64,000 nt of DNA from Klebsiella pneumoniae. GTDB taxonomy: Bacteria; Desulfobacterota; Binatia; UBA12015. Every line of letters starts with the position of its first letter. Position 1 is the first letter of the stretch. The notes under the pieces are model-generated. The model was given only the letters and a program-made list of their open reading frames with translations, did no database searches and was not told the DNA's origin. The stretch spans positions 62,001 through 126,000 of the forward strand of contig CAMBZJ010000005.1 in NCBI GenBank assembly GCA_945872365.1, written 5' to 3'. This document shows, piece after piece, positions 55,996 to 64,000 of this stretch. Made by a program: the position numbers and the translations under genes.

Positions 55996-56253
55996 ATGAA
56001 GCTCAGAAATCACCTGAACCGGGTCCTGCACGACCGCGGTCTCGCCGAGGGCGAGGTGGCCCTGGTGGCGAGGCTCGACCAAGGCCACCTGAACCGGATC
56101 AAGAACGGCCGGGTGAAGCCCACGCTGGTCACGGCGCTGCGCATCTCGCAGGCGCTCGGCATCCCGGTCCAGCAACTCTTCTGGCTCGAAGCGACGGCCG
56201 AGCCGAGCGCCGGCGGCCCGGCCGAACGGCGCACCGGCACGACGCAGGCCTGA
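55996..56253 (+). CDS. XRE-family helix-turn-helix protein
   Basis: 85 residues consisting almost entirely of a Cro/C1-type HTH: KLRNHLNRVLHDRGLAEGEVA, ARLDQGHLNRIKNGRVKPTLVTALRISQALG, then IPVQQLF, as in small XRE regulators. A strong Shine-Dalgarno (GAGGAGGAG) lies five bases before the ATG at 55996, which fixes the start. The tail after residue 68 is Pro/Gly/Thr-rich. It may autoregulate or control neighbours; no partner toxin gene is visible. Confidence 0.88.
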   Translation: MKLRNHLNRVLHDRGLAEGEVALVARLDQGHLNRIKNGRVKPTLVTALRISQALGIPVQQLFWLEATAEPSAGGPAERRTGTTQA

Positions 56254-56446
56254 TGCGCACGCGCCGGCGCGAGCAAGGCCACGAGCGCCCCCCTCGTCTC
56301 CGGGTGCCCGAGCCTTCTCGGCGCCGGCGGAGCGTGCTAGCCCGGAACATGCCCGACTTCCGACCGTCGCGACGCCGCGCACGGTTCCCCGGCACCCGCC
56401 TCGCGCGGGTTGTTCTGGACCTCCCGAGGCACGATCGGGGCGCCGC

Positions 56447-57628
56447 ATGAGGGCGGACCCTTGGTCGCTCATGCTGTTCGGCGGGCTCGCCGCACTCGCC
56501 GTCGCGGCGCTCTTGCTCCGCACGGCGGCCACGGCACGCTCCGCCGCATGGCGGCGCGCCGGACTCGCCTGTGCCGGCGCCGGGGTCACCGTGGCCGGCC
56601 TGCTGCTCTTCGCGGCCCTGCGCGGCGACCGCGGACCGACGGTCTTCTTCACGACCGACGGCAGCGCGCGGCGCATCCACCCCTGGGTGGTCGACCCCGA
56701 CCTGGGCGCGATCTACGCCCCCGGCTTGCGGGTGCGCGCGGTCAAGCGGGTCGACGGCGCGCCCGTCTACGACGCGACCTACACGATCGACCGCTTCGGC
56801 AACCGCGTGGCGCCCGAGAATCCCGATCGCCCGGCCGTGGTGTTCTTCGGCTGCTCCTACACCTTCGGCGACGGCATCGACGACCAGCAGAGCCTGCCGT
56901 GGCAGTTTGCCGAAGCGAGCGGCCATCGGTTCGACGTCGTGAACGCCGGCCACTCCGGGCACGGCGCACACCAGATGTTGCGCATGCTCGAGACCGACCA
57001 TCTTGCAGCGCGGCTGCCGCGCGGCGTCGCGCGGGCCTTCTACTCGGCGATGGACCACCATCCCGCCCGGGCCGCTGGCCTCGCGGCATGGGATCTCGAG
57101 GGACCACGTTACGAACTCGAGGGCGACGGCGTCGCCTGGCGCGGACCCTTTCTCGGTCACGGGCCGGCCCTGCTCGTGAAGGGAGCCCAATCGCTTTTCG
57201 GCAGCCGCTGGCTGCCGCCCTGGCGGGATCGGCCGGTCGATCCGCCGGTCGACGAGGAGCGCTGGGTGCGCATCTTGTCTCGCGCGGCGACGTTGGCCCG
57301 CGAGCGCTGGGGTGCGCCGCTCACGACGATCATGTGGGACGCGAACTCCGCCGGCGGCGAACGCATGGCCGCGTTGCTGAGCGAACGCGGACTCGACGTG
57401 TTGCCGGTCTCCTCGATCCTGCCGACCGGCAAGGGGCCGGCCGACCTGATTCCCGACGATTGGCACCCCACCCCGGCGACCAACGCGCACATCGCGCGCG
57501 CCCTCGCCGCACGCTTCTTCGCCGCCACGGACGAAGTCCGCGGCGGCAGCGCGAAAACCGGCGCCCCCGAGACGGCGCCGGGCGCGGACGGTGGCGCGCC
57601 GGGCGCCGGCGCCGGCAAGCCGGACTGA
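56447..57628 (+). CDS. Membrane-anchored SGNH/GDSL-type hydrolase
   Basis: 393 residues. Two N-terminal hydrophobic segments (LMLFGGLAALAVAALLL and AGAGVTVAGLLLFAAL) anchor the protein. The SGNH core starts with FFGCSYTFGDGID (block I Ser near residue 134), continues with VVNAGHSGHGAHQMLR (the Gly/Asn blocks), and ends with PDDWHPTPATNAHIA carrying the catalytic Asp-His pair (around 337). This fold occurs in glycan O-acetyltransferases or deacetylases and esterases (AlgX/PatB-like), so a periplasmic glycan-modifying role is plausible. No partner MBOAT gene is near. The C-terminal ~30 residues are Ala/Gly-rich. Confidence 0.8.
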   Translation: MRADPWSLMLFGGLAALAVAALLLRTAATARSAAWRRAGLACAGAGVTVAGLLLFAALRGDRGPTVFFTTDGSARRIHPWVVDPDLGAIYAPGLRVRAVKRVDGAPVYDATYTIDRFGNRVAPENPDRPAVVFFGCSYTFGDGIDDQQSLPWQFAEASGHRFDVVNAGHSGHGAHQMLRMLETDHLAARLPRGVARAFYSAMDHHPARAAGLAAWDLEGPRYELEGDGVAWRGPFLGHGPALLVKGAQSLFGSRWLPPWRDRPVDPPVDEERWVRILSRAATLARERWGAPLTTIMWDANSAGGERMAALLSERGLDVLPVSSILPTGKGPADLIPDDWHPTPATNAHIARALAARFFAATDEVRGGSAKTGAPETAPGADGGAPGAGAGKPD

Positions 57629-57647
57629 CCGCAGCTTCGCCCCCGGA

Positions 57648-58616
57648 CTACTCGACCGGCGAGAGCGGGGCGCCCCGTCCGTCGACCTGGAACAGGTGCT
57701 CCGCCATGCCGTGGCCGGAGCGACCGTCCATCTCGAAACGCGCAAGCGATTCGCAGATGAGCGTCTGGCGGCGGTTGCGCGCGCTGCGCATCGGTGCGGA
57801 CGCGAGAACATCGACCTTTACCAGGTGCACGCCACCCTCGGCATCCTCGAGTTCGAGACGTGCCGACTGCGGCAGCATCGTCGCAGGGTCGAGGGCCGTC
57901 GAGACGCGCACCGCGCGCAGCGTCTCCAGGCGACCGTCGCGCAGGATCCACCCGCGTTGCAGCTCGACGCCGTCCTCGCCCTCGATGCGCACCGCGCTCA
58001 CCGCGAGGTCCGGGCCGACGATGAACGAGAAGCGGCGTGCGAGACGTGCCGCCTGCCAGTCGCGCAGACCCCAACTCCTCTCGCGAACGCCGACGCCGTG
58101 CACCCGGTACTCGTCGCCCGACACCCAGACCGAACCGCTCCACGTGCCCGGCTGCTCGAAACCCTCGCGCGGCGACGGCACCCCGGCGCCGGTCTCCGCG
58201 AAGCCGATCGCCGCATGGCTCGCCTCGAAGTCCAGGTCGACGATGAGCCGCTCGACGCGGGAGCGGTGCCAGGCCTCGCGGTCGCCCGCCTCGGCCGCCG
58301 ACGCGAGCGAGTGGGCCGGCCCGTCGTGCAGGACGTGCCAGCGGCGCAACGGCTCCACGATCTCGAGACGCGCGTCGCCGACCTCGAGACGCTCGGTGTT
58401 CCCCGACTGGGCCTTGACGTGGCGCGTGGCGACGAAGCCCCCGTCGGGAATCCAGAAGTGCAGGCCCGCGTCCATCATGCCCTCGTTGGGCCGCACGGCG
58501 ACGCGCAGCGAGCCGGCGAGCGACGACGACGCGTCGTAGAGCCAGAACGAGCACGACTCGCTCCACTGCAGCTCGGGCCCGGGAGCATGCGGCGCCTCGT
58601 CCGCGGGCGCCGTCAC
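57648..58616 (-). CDS. CrtC-like lipocalin-fold protein (DUF7064/7065-type)
   Basis: 322 residues of the beta-rich family related to hydroxyneurosporene synthase (CrtC) and tyrosinase/lipocalin-like hydratases. Recognisable parts are WSESCSFWLYDASSSLAGSL, AGLHFWIPDGG, and VHGVGVRERSWGLRDW, the strongest signature. DUF7064 members are found beside steroid and hydrocarbon degradation genes. The GTG start at 58616 overlaps the YciI stop (GTGA), so it is the last gene of that operon. The substrate is unknown. Confidence 0.7.
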   Translation of the reverse strand: MTAPADEAPHAPGPELQWSESCSFWLYDASSSLAGSLRVAVRPNEGMMDAGLHFWIPDGGFVATRHVKAQSGNTERLEVGDARLEIVEPLRRWHVLHDGPAHSLASAAEAGDREAWHRSRVERLIVDLDFEASHAAIGFAETGAGVPSPREGFEQPGTWSGSVWVSGDEYRVHGVGVRERSWGLRDWQAARLARRFSFIVGPDLAVSAVRIEGEDGVELQRGWILRDGRLETLRAVRVSTALDPATMLPQSARLELEDAEGGVHLVKVDVLASAPMRSARNRRQTLICESLARFEMDGRSGHGMAEHLFQVDGRGAPLSPVE

Positions 58617-58909
58617 TTCGCTTCCGGGAAGACGCGCGCGAAGGGCCGCACTTCGTAGCGGTCGAAGACTCCCTCCACGACGTAGGGATCGCGGGCGGCG
58701 AGTTCGCGGGCGGCGTCGAGGTCGGCCGCCTCGAAGACGACCAGGCTACCGCGCGGCGTCTTGCCGTCGTCGGCGTAAAGCGGGCCGGCGACGAGGATGC
58801 GGCCGGCGGCATCGAGCGGCCGCAGGTGCTCGAGGTGGCGGGGCCGAACGGCGGGCCGGCGCTCGACGCCGTGGGGTCCGTCGAATCCGAGGATGACGTA
58901 GAGCGGCAT
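58613..58909 (-). CDS. YciI-like protein
   Basis: 98 residues of the YciI/YCII ferredoxin-like fold: YVILGFDGPHGVERRPAVRPRHLEHL with the conserved His, ILVAGPLYADDG, and PYVVEGVFDRYEVRPF. Family members include chlorohydroquinone dehydrochlorinase-like enzymes, but most have no known role. The start is the ATG at 58909, four bases after the Gfo/Idh-type gene ends, and the stop overlaps the CrtC-like gene. It is an operon member. Confidence 0.88.
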   Translation of the reverse strand: MPLYVILGFDGPHGVERRPAVRPRHLEHLRPLDAAGRILVAGPLYADDGKTPRGSLVVFEAADLDAARELAARDPYVVEGVFDRYEVRPFARVFPEAK

Positions 58910-58912
58910 GAT

Positions 58913-59941
58913 TCACTCCGTTCGGACGGCGACGCGCCGCCCCGATTCCGCCGAGCGATAGCATGCATCGGCCATGGCCACCGCCGCGGCCCCGTCGCGG
59001 GCGGTGATCGGCGAGGCGAGGCGGCCCTCGGCGACGGCGGGGAAGAGCCGCAGCAGGGCGAGCACCGTCGGAACGTCGGGCGACGCAGGCAGGATCTCGC
59101 GAGCGCGACCGCGCACCAAGGCGACGTCGCCGTGGACGTGGTCGGCGACGACCTGGGCGTTGGTTCCGACCACGCGGATGCCCCCGCTGCGACCGTCGGT
59201 GGCCCGGGAGCCGGCGACCGAGGCGAGGATCGCGGGGCCGCCACCACTGCGGCCGAGCCGGATCGCGGCGGAAAAGCTGTCCTCGGTGCGCCGGGTGACG
59301 ACGCGCTCGACGAAGCAGGCGCAGTCGATCGCCTCACTACCGGTAAGGAAGCGCAACAGGTCGAACGAGTGGACGCCGGTATGCAGCAGGTTGCCGCCAC
59401 CCGCGATCGCCGGGTCGTCGAGCCAGTCGAGATGGCTCGGCTCGAAGCTCTGCTGCAGCAGGATCTGGCCGATGGCACCGATGCGCGGCAGCAGTTCGCG
59501 CACGCGGTCGACCACGCCGTTGAGGCGCAGCGTCTGGCCGACGAGGCAGGGCAAGCCGGCCGCCTCGATCCGGTCGCGCAGGCGAAAGGCCAGGTCGGCG
59601 TTCGTCGCAAGCGGCTTCTCGATGAGCAGGGGCTTGCGCTCGCGCACGCAGGCCTCGACGACCGCGGGGTTCATCGAGGGCGGTGCGACCGCGACGACCG
59701 CCCGGACGCCCGGGTCCGCGACGAGGTCGTCGACGTCGGCGTGGAAGCGGGCTCCGGTCTCCGCGGCGAGCGCCCGGCCCGCGTCCGCGTCGCGCCGGCA
59801 GAGCGCCGCGACGCGCAGGCCCGGGACGTCGTGCAGCGCGTGCGCCAGATAGCGCGCCCCGTGCTTGCCCGCGCCGACGAGGCCGATCGGCAACGGGACC
59901 GCGACCTGCCCCCCCGCGCGTGGCGACCCGGTTCCGATCAC
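58913..59941 (-). CDS. Gfo/Idh/MocA-family oxidoreductase
   Basis: 342 residues. The Rossmann NAD(P) site is GLVGAGKHGARYLAHAL, and the family's EKP motif is intact (LLIEKPLATN). The C-terminal dimerisation domain has GGGNLLHTGVHSFDLLRFL with the catalytic-region His/Asp. It probably oxidises a sugar or cyclic alcohol; the substrate is not evident. The GTG start overlaps the end of the truncated enoyl-CoA hydratase gene (GTGA). The operon continues to YciI and the CrtC-like protein. Confidence 0.9.
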   Translation of the reverse strand: MIGTGSPRAGGQVAVPLPIGLVGAGKHGARYLAHALHDVPGLRVAALCRRDADAGRALAAETGARFHADVDDLVADPGVRAVVAVAPPSMNPAVVEACVRERKPLLIEKPLATNADLAFRLRDRIEAAGLPCLVGQTLRLNGVVDRVRELLPRIGAIGQILLQQSFEPSHLDWLDDPAIAGGGNLLHTGVHSFDLLRFLTGSEAIDCACFVERVVTRRTEDSFSAAIRLGRSGGGPAILASVAGSRATDGRSGGIRVVGTNAQVVADHVHGDVALVRGRAREILPASPDVPTVLALLRLFPAVAEGRLASPITARDGAAAVAMADACYRSAESGRRVAVRTE

Positions 59942-60219
59942 CGCGCTCGGCGCACGACGACGCCCGGGACGATCCCGTCGCCCGGCGAGCCGAGCGTGCC
60001 ATCGGTGGGTCGGCCCTCGCCGCGCGCGGCGATCAGCCCCGCCGAGAAAAAACGGCCGCTCCCGGTCACCACGAGCGCACGCACCGACTCGTCCTCGTCC
60101 GCAGCGACGGCCTCGGCATGGAGCGCCTCGAAGAAGGCGCCGTTGATCGCGTTCGCCGGAGGACGCTCGATCCGCAGCAGGCGGACGCCCCCGGGGTGCT
60201 CGGATCGATGGATCTGCAT
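59938..60219 (-). pseudogene. Truncated enoyl-CoA hydratase/isomerase (N-terminal fragment)
   Basis: 93 residues. The first ~62 match the N-terminus of crotonase-family proteins (VRLLRIERPPANAINGAFFEAL, VRALVVTGSGRFFSAGL with the oxyanion-hole strand). The family is ~260 residues, and the CoA-binding GG-loop (roughly AxAGGG), catalytic residues and C-terminal helices are absent. It is replaced by an unrelated Gly/Pro-rich tail. The stop overlaps the Gfo/Idh GTG start. It looks like a decayed gene whose ribosome traffic may still start the operon, since TAGCGG lies seven bases before its ATG. Confidence 0.65.
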
Positions 60220-60309
60220 GACGCTCCCGCTAGCACTCCGGCCGGGGCGCTGCCCCTTCGGCGCGTGCCGGGGTTGCCCGGCGGCGCTGCCGCAGCCAAG
60301 CTCGAAACC

Positions 60310-60888
60310 ATGCATCGACGGACCGTCCTCGACCTGCTCGACGCCTATTTGCAGCGTCACCCCGGCGACGCCACCGTGGTGGCGCGGACCCGCAGCCTCG
60401 TCCACGGCCGGTCTGACTGCTTTGAACGCACCTGCCTTCCGGGCCACGTCACCGGCTCCGCCTGGGTGGTTTCGGCCGACTTCGAGCAGGTGCTGCTCAC
60501 CCATCACCGCAAGCTCGGGCGGTGGCTCCAACTGGGCGGCCATGCCGACGGCGATCCCGACCCGCTGCGGGTCGCCCTGCGCGAGGCGCGCGAAGAGTCC
60601 GGACTCGAGCGATTGCACCCGGCTCCCCCGGGCTCCGTCGGGATCCTCGACCTCGACGTCCACGCGATCCCGGCGCTTGGCGCGGAGCCCGCCCACGACC
60701 ACCACGATCTGCGCTTTCTCTTCGTCGCCGAAGCGGGCCAGGATCTCCGGATCAGCGACGAGTCGAACGATCTGCGCTGGGTGCCGTTTTCCGCCCTGCG
60801 GGACTTCGCCGACGAGGAGAGCCTGCTCCGGATGGCGGACCGGGCCCGGGCCGTCCTGGCCATCCTCAACCCCCGCCCGCGGCCCTGA
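60310..60888 (+). CDS. Nudix hydrolase
   Basis: 192 residues. The Nudix box is GGHADGDPDPLRVALRE followed by AREESGL; the first Glu of the canonical GX5E is replaced by Pro, but REXXEE is intact. The N-terminal ~45 residues (LDLLDAYLQRH, SDCFERTCLPGHVTGSAWVV) are typical of the bacterial NUDIX subfamily with GHADGD motifs. The substrate is unknown, likely a nucleotide derivative. The ATG at 60310 lacks a Shine-Dalgarno. It is divergent from the enoyl-CoA hydratase remnant. Confidence 0.88.
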   Translation: MHRRTVLDLLDAYLQRHPGDATVVARTRSLVHGRSDCFERTCLPGHVTGSAWVVSADFEQVLLTHHRKLGRWLQLGGHADGDPDPLRVALREAREESGLERLHPAPPGSVGILDLDVHAIPALGAEPAHDHHDLRFLFVAEAGQDLRISDESNDLRWVPFSALRDFADEESLLRMADRARAVLAILNPRPRP

Positions 60889-60949
60889 ACGCGGCCGGCG
60901 ACCGGTCGGACCGGGGAACATCCCCCGTCCGCGTGGCAAGCCGACGGTC

Positions 60950-60977
60950 TTGACCGGTATCCGCTCGATGCTAATCC
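60950..60977 (+). promoter_or_regulatory. Candidate promoter of tetR-RND operon
   Basis: TTGACC (60950-60955), 16-base spacer, TAATCC (60972-60977), with the TetR palindrome starting at its last base. Transcription would then start inside the operator, as expected for autorepression. The -10 match is weak. Confidence 0.4.
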
Positions 60978-60998
60978 GGAACTGACCGGTCAGTTCCG
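60977..60998. promoter_or_regulatory. Perfect 22-base palindromic operator for TetR
   Basis: Self-complementary over 22 bases with CGGAACTGACC as the left arm. The ACTGACC/GGTCAGT core is of the kind bound by many TetR repressors of RND efflux operons. It ends 27 bases before the tetR ATG. Confidence 0.85.
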
Positions 60999-61025
60999 TT
61001 TTGGGGCGCGCCGGGGTGAATTGCG

Positions 61026-61667
61026 ATGCCCGGACGCCAGAAGAGCGACGACAAGCGCGAGGCCATCCTCGCGGCCGCCTCGGTCGAGTTCGGGGAGCGC
61101 GACTTCCACCAGGTCCTCATGGACGACGTCTCGGCCCGGGCCGGCGTCGGCAAGGGGACGCTCTACCGCTACTTCCCGACGAAGGAGGAACTCTTCATCG
61201 CCACCGTGTTCCGAGGCATCGACGAGTTCCACGAGCAGTTCCTCCGGGTCTTCGCCGAGGAGGCCCCGATCGAGAAGATCCTCACCGACGCGGTGACGCG
61301 GGTGCTCGACTACTTCGCGGGGCGCGGCCAGGTACTGGCCCTCGTACAGCGCTACGAGCACCGGCTGCCGCAGGCCGACGCCGAGAGCTGGCAACAACGA
61401 CGCGACGAGACGCGCCACGCGATCGCCGCCGTCCTCGAGCGCGAGGGCAAGCGCGGGCGCTTGCGCTGTGGCGATTCCCGCCTCGGCGCCGAATTACTGC
61501 TCGGCATGGTCCGCGCGGCGATCGGCGGGTCGCTGCCGCAGCGTGCGCCGGCGGACGTCGCCCGTGATCTCGTCGGCGTGTTCCTCGACGGCGTGCGCGG
61601 TGCGCGCTCCTCGCAGCGTCGCCCGGCGCTGCACGCCGTGGGCGCCTTGCGCGGGGGGCGGCCGTGA
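61026..61667 (+). CDS. TetR/AcrR-family transcriptional repressor
   Basis: 213 residues. The N-terminal HTH is standard (KREAILAAASVEFGERDFHQV, MDDVSARAGVGKGTLYRYFPTKEELF), and the C-terminal ligand domain is helical (RVLDYFAGRGQVLALVQRYEHRL). A perfect palindromic operator lies just upstream. The stop overlaps the GTG of the next gene (GTGA), so it is in one operon with the RND fusion protein and pump. It probably represses efflux until an inducer binds. Confidence 0.93.
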   Translation: MPGRQKSDDKREAILAAASVEFGERDFHQVLMDDVSARAGVGKGTLYRYFPTKEELFIATVFRGIDEFHEQFLRVFAEEAPIEKILTDAVTRVLDYFAGRGQVLALVQRYEHRLPQADAESWQQRRDETRHAIAAVLEREGKRGRLRCGDSRLGAELLLGMVRAAIGGSLPQRAPADVARDLVGVFLDGVRGARSSQRRPALHAVGALRGGRP

Positions 61668-62851
61668 TACGTGCCGCGTTGACCACGCTGCTGCTCGCGA
61701 CACTCGTCGGCTGTGCCGGGCGCCACGACGAGGCTCCCGGGAAGGAGGCGGCGGCCAAGCCGACGCCGACGCCCGCGCCGGTCGCCGTGACCGCCAACGT
61801 CGTCGAGAAGAAGCGCGTCGAGCGCACGATCGACTTCGTCGGCACCCTGAACGCCTACGCCGAGGCCGAGGTCTCCGCCGAGATCGAGGGACGAATGACG
61901 GCAATCAACGCCGACCTCGGCGACCAGGTCGCCCGCGGGCAGACCCTCGCCGCTTTGGATTCGGCCGAGATCTCCGCCAAGCTGCGGGAAGCCGAGGCGA
62001 GCCTCGCGCGGCGCACGAACGACGCCAGGCGCGCCGACCAGCTGCGCGGCCGCGGCGTCATGTCGCAGCAGGAATTCGACGCGATCTCGAGCGACCTCGG
62101 CGTGGCGCGGGCGCGACGCGACGTGCTCGCGATCCAGGTCGACCACACCCGCATCAGGGCGCCCTTCGACGGGCGCATCGCCAAGCGCAAGGCAGAGGTC
62201 GGCGACTACGTCCGCACCGGCACCCCGCTCTTCGTCCTGGTCGCCGATGACCCGCTGCGCCTGCGCGGCGAGGTCCCGGAGCGCTACGCCTCCGACATCG
62301 CCGTCGGACAGGAGGTCCGAGCCACGGTCGAGGCCTTCCCCGGCGAGATCCTGCGCGGGAAACTCACCCGAATCAGCCCCGCCTCGAACACGACCAGTCG
62401 CGCGCTCACCGTCGAGGCGCTCGTCCCGAACCCGGGAGGTCGGCTCAAGACCGGGTTCTTCGCAAAGGCGGACATCCTCACGCGCAACGACACCGAGGCA
62501 CTCGTCATCCCGGTCGAGGCGTTGGTCAACTTTGCCGGCGTGACGCGCGTCTTCGTCATCGGCGAGGACGGCACCGTGCGCGGCCAGCAGGTCACTCCCG
62601 GCCTGCGGCGCGGCACCGGGGTCGAAATCACCTCAGGGCTCTCGGCCGGCGACCGGGTGGCGACAAGCGGTCTCGGCCGCCTGTCCGACGGCGTGAGCGT
62701 CGTGGTCCGCGCCGACGTGCCCGGCGGTTCCGACCCCGGTGCCGGCGTCGGAACCGATGCGGGAGCGCCGGCTCCCGCGGCCGGCTCCGAGCGTGCCGCC
62801 GAGCCCGAGGCGGGGCGCGGCGGGACGAACGTGAAAGGGCGTCCCTCATGA
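61664..62851 (+). CDS. RND efflux membrane fusion protein (periplasmic adaptor)
   Basis: 395 residues. A lipobox (LLLATLVGC) anchors it in the inner membrane, followed by an Ala/Pro linker. The adaptor has the HlyD/AcrA layout: a barrel-sandwich part (SAEIEGRMTAINADLGDQVARGQTLAALDS), an alpha-hairpin (SLARRTNDARRADQLRGRG), a second lipoyl half (IRAPFDGRIAKRKAEVGDYVRTGTPLF), and a beta-barrel with ALVIPVEALVNFAGVTRVFV. The last ~75 residues are Gly/Ala/Pro-rich. It bridges the pump encoded next to an outer-membrane channel; the tolC gene is not in the window. Confidence 0.92.
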   Translation: MIRAALTTLLLATLVGCAGRHDEAPGKEAAAKPTPTPAPVAVTANVVEKKRVERTIDFVGTLNAYAEAEVSAEIEGRMTAINADLGDQVARGQTLAALDSAEISAKLREAEASLARRTNDARRADQLRGRGVMSQQEFDAISSDLGVARARRDVLAIQVDHTRIRAPFDGRIAKRKAEVGDYVRTGTPLFVLVADDPLRLRGEVPERYASDIAVGQEVRATVEAFPGEILRGKLTRISPASNTTSRALTVEALVPNPGGRLKTGFFAKADILTRNDTEALVIPVEALVNFAGVTRVFVIGEDGTVRGQQVTPGLRRGTGVEITSGLSAGDRVATSGLGRLSDGVSVVVRADVPGGSDPGAGVGTDAGAPAPAAGSERAAEPEAGRGGTNVKGRPS

Positions 62852-64000
62852 AACTCGCCGAGGTCTGCATCCGCCGGCCGGTGTTCGCGACGATGCTGGT
62901 CATGCTCTTCGTCGTCCTCGGGACGCTGTCCTACCGGACCCTCGGCGTCGACCTGTTCCCCAACGTCGACTTCCCGATCACGACCATCACCGCGACGCTC
63001 AAGGGAGCGTCGGTGGAGGAGGTCGAGACCCGTGTCACCAAGCTGCTCGAGGAGGCCGTCAACCAGATCGAGGGCATCGACGAACTGAGTTCGACCACGA
63101 AGGAGGGCTTCTCACGGGTCCTCGTCCAGTTCGCGCTGGAACGCGACAACGCCCAGGCCGCGCAGGACGTGCGCGACAAGGTCGCGACGATCCTGACGAA
63201 GCTTCCGCAGGGCATGGACCCGCCGGTCGTCGCGAAGTTCGATCTCGACGCTTCCCCGGTCATGCGCATCGCGGTCTCGGGCCTCCGCGACCCGCGCGAA
63301 CTCACCGAGATCGCCCGCAAGAAGATCAAGGAGGACATCGAGACGATCGGCGGCGTCGGCTCGGTCACGATCATCGGCAGCCGCGAGCGCGCCGTGCAGA
63401 TCTACGTCGACACCGACAAGCTCGACGCCTACAACCTCTCGATCGCCCAGGTGCGGCGCGCCCTGCAGGGCCAGAACATCGAGGTTCCGGGCGGACGCAT
63501 CGACCAGGGCTCGCGCGAACTCGTGCTGCGCACCATGGGCCGCATCGAGCGCGTCGAAGATTTTCCCGAACTCATCGTGGGACGCCTCGGCGACCGCGCA
63601 GTGACCCTGAGCGACATCGCCACGGTGGAGAACGGCACGGTCGAGCCGCGCTCTTTCTCGAGCCTGGACGACCAGACGGCGGTCACGCTCGAGGTCCGCA
63701 AGCAGTCGGGCTCCAACACGGTCGAGGTCATCGACCGGGTGAGGCAACGGCTCGGAGATCTCCGGCCGGTGATCCCCGCCGACATCCGCTACGAAGTGGT
63801 GAAGGACCAGAGCCGGTTCATCCGGAAGTCCATCGACGAAGCGACGTTCCACCTGATCCTCGGCGCACTGCTCGTCGCACTCTCGACCATGCTCTTCATG
63901 GGCGACATCCGCTCGACCCTCATCGCGGCCGTCGCGATCCCCACCTCGATCATCTCGACCTTCACCGCGATCAAGCTGCTCGGCTTCACGGTGAACAACC
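62848..64000 (+). CDS. RND efflux pump inner-membrane transporter, partial
   Basis: 384 codons to the window edge, so the 3' ~60 percent is missing. The N-terminus is the RND/AcrB-type start (KLAEVCIRRPVFATMLVMLFVVLG, then VDLFPNVDFPITTITATLKGAS), and the first porter subdomains follow (EEAVNQIEGIDELSSTTKEG, VGSVTIIGSRERAVQIYVD). Membrane segments TM2 and TM3 begin near LILGALLVALSTMLFMGD and IAAVAIPTSIISTFTAIKLLG. The ATG overlaps the fusion protein stop (ATGA). The sequence is closest in style to the MdtB/CzcA-like hydrophobe efflux group. Confidence 0.95.
   Translation, partial: MKLAEVCIRRPVFATMLVMLFVVLGTLSYRTLGVDLFPNVDFPITTITATLKGASVEEVETRVTKLLEEAVNQIEGIDELSSTTKEGFSRVLVQFALERDNAQAAQDVRDKVATILTKLPQGMDPPVVAKFDLDASPVMRIAVSGLRDPRELTEIARKKIKEDIETIGGVGSVTIIGSRERAVQIYVDTDKLDAYNLSIAQVRRALQGQNIEVPGGRIDQGSRELVLRTMGRIERVEDFPELIVGRLGDRAVTLSDIATVENGTVEPRSFSSLDDQTAVTLEVRKQSGSNTVEVIDRVRQRLGDLRPVIPADIRYEVVKDQSRFIRKSIDEATFHLILGALLVALSTMLFMGDIRSTLIAAVAIPTSIISTFTAIKLLGFTVNN

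Overview
The window is 64 kb of very GC-rich, densely packed bacterial DNA with about 50 genes, open at both ends (a gene is cut at base 1 and another at base 64000). Outer-membrane markers point to a Gram-negative envelope: an OmpA-type protein, a beta-barrel protein, an RND efflux operon, heptosyltransferase-like and Wzx-like genes, and LspA with several lipoproteins. The mix of housekeeping genes with glycolate oxidase, a thiolase/DUF35 pair, CrtC-like and SnoaL-like pieces resembles high-GC deltaproteobacteria-like lineages (Myxococcota or Binatota type). That placement is inference from gene content only. I saw no tRNA, rRNA, CRISPR array, insertion sequence or prophage.

Layout. 1-7 kb: an acyl-CoA reductase/aminotransferase fusion converges on a housekeeping block on the minus strand (alaS, phoH, ybeY, prfB, the last with a classical +1 recoding site). 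7-18 kb: sulfotransferase, RRM RNA-binding protein, a UDP-galactopyranose-mutase-like flavoprotein with a GT9 glycosyltransferase, a large Cys/His-rich lipoprotein, then ileS-lspA. 17.2-29.1 kb: a minus-strand cluster in which six genes overlap by 4-11 bases. It holds three large multi-domain glycosyltransferases that share an accessory beta domain, a small unknown protein, a glutaredoxin and a Ddn-like protein, with a sulfatase-like lipoprotein at its head. 29.3-36.7 kb (plus strand): CoA-binding protein, Nudix hydrolase, a SnoaL-like gene stub, glcDEF, an amidase and a FUN14 protein. 36.7-41.7 kb: acnA, galK and a BtuF-like binding protein. 41.8-48.9 kb is envelope-oriented: a secreted beta-helix protein, a Wzx-type flippase, a beta-barrel protein, RlpA-like, and a DUF937-OmpA protein. 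49.3-53.6 kb: thiolase and DUF35, a DUF4239 membrane protein coupled to an orphan UrtA-like binding lipoprotein, and apaG. 53.6-60.9 kb is more accessory: PadR/ABC-ATPase/PadR, an XRE regulator, a membrane SGNH hydrolase, a CrtC-like/YciI/Gfo-Idh operon led by a truncated enoyl-CoA hydratase, and a Nudix hydrolase. 60.9 kb to the end: TetR with a perfect palindromic operator in front of an RND fusion protein and pump.

Two themes run through the window. First, many neighbours are coupled through GTGA, ATGA, TTGA or TGATG overlaps. Second, many first genes of transcription units lack a Shine-Dalgarno sequence and instead carry a TA-containing -10-like hexamer 6-9 bases before the start codon, often with a TTGnnn box 17-18 bases further up, which suggests leaderless transcripts. 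The most novel-looking content is the glycosyltransferase cluster with its shared accessory domain. Next come the PadR/ATPase/PadR cassette without a permease and the UrtA-like protein paired with a DUF4239 membrane protein.
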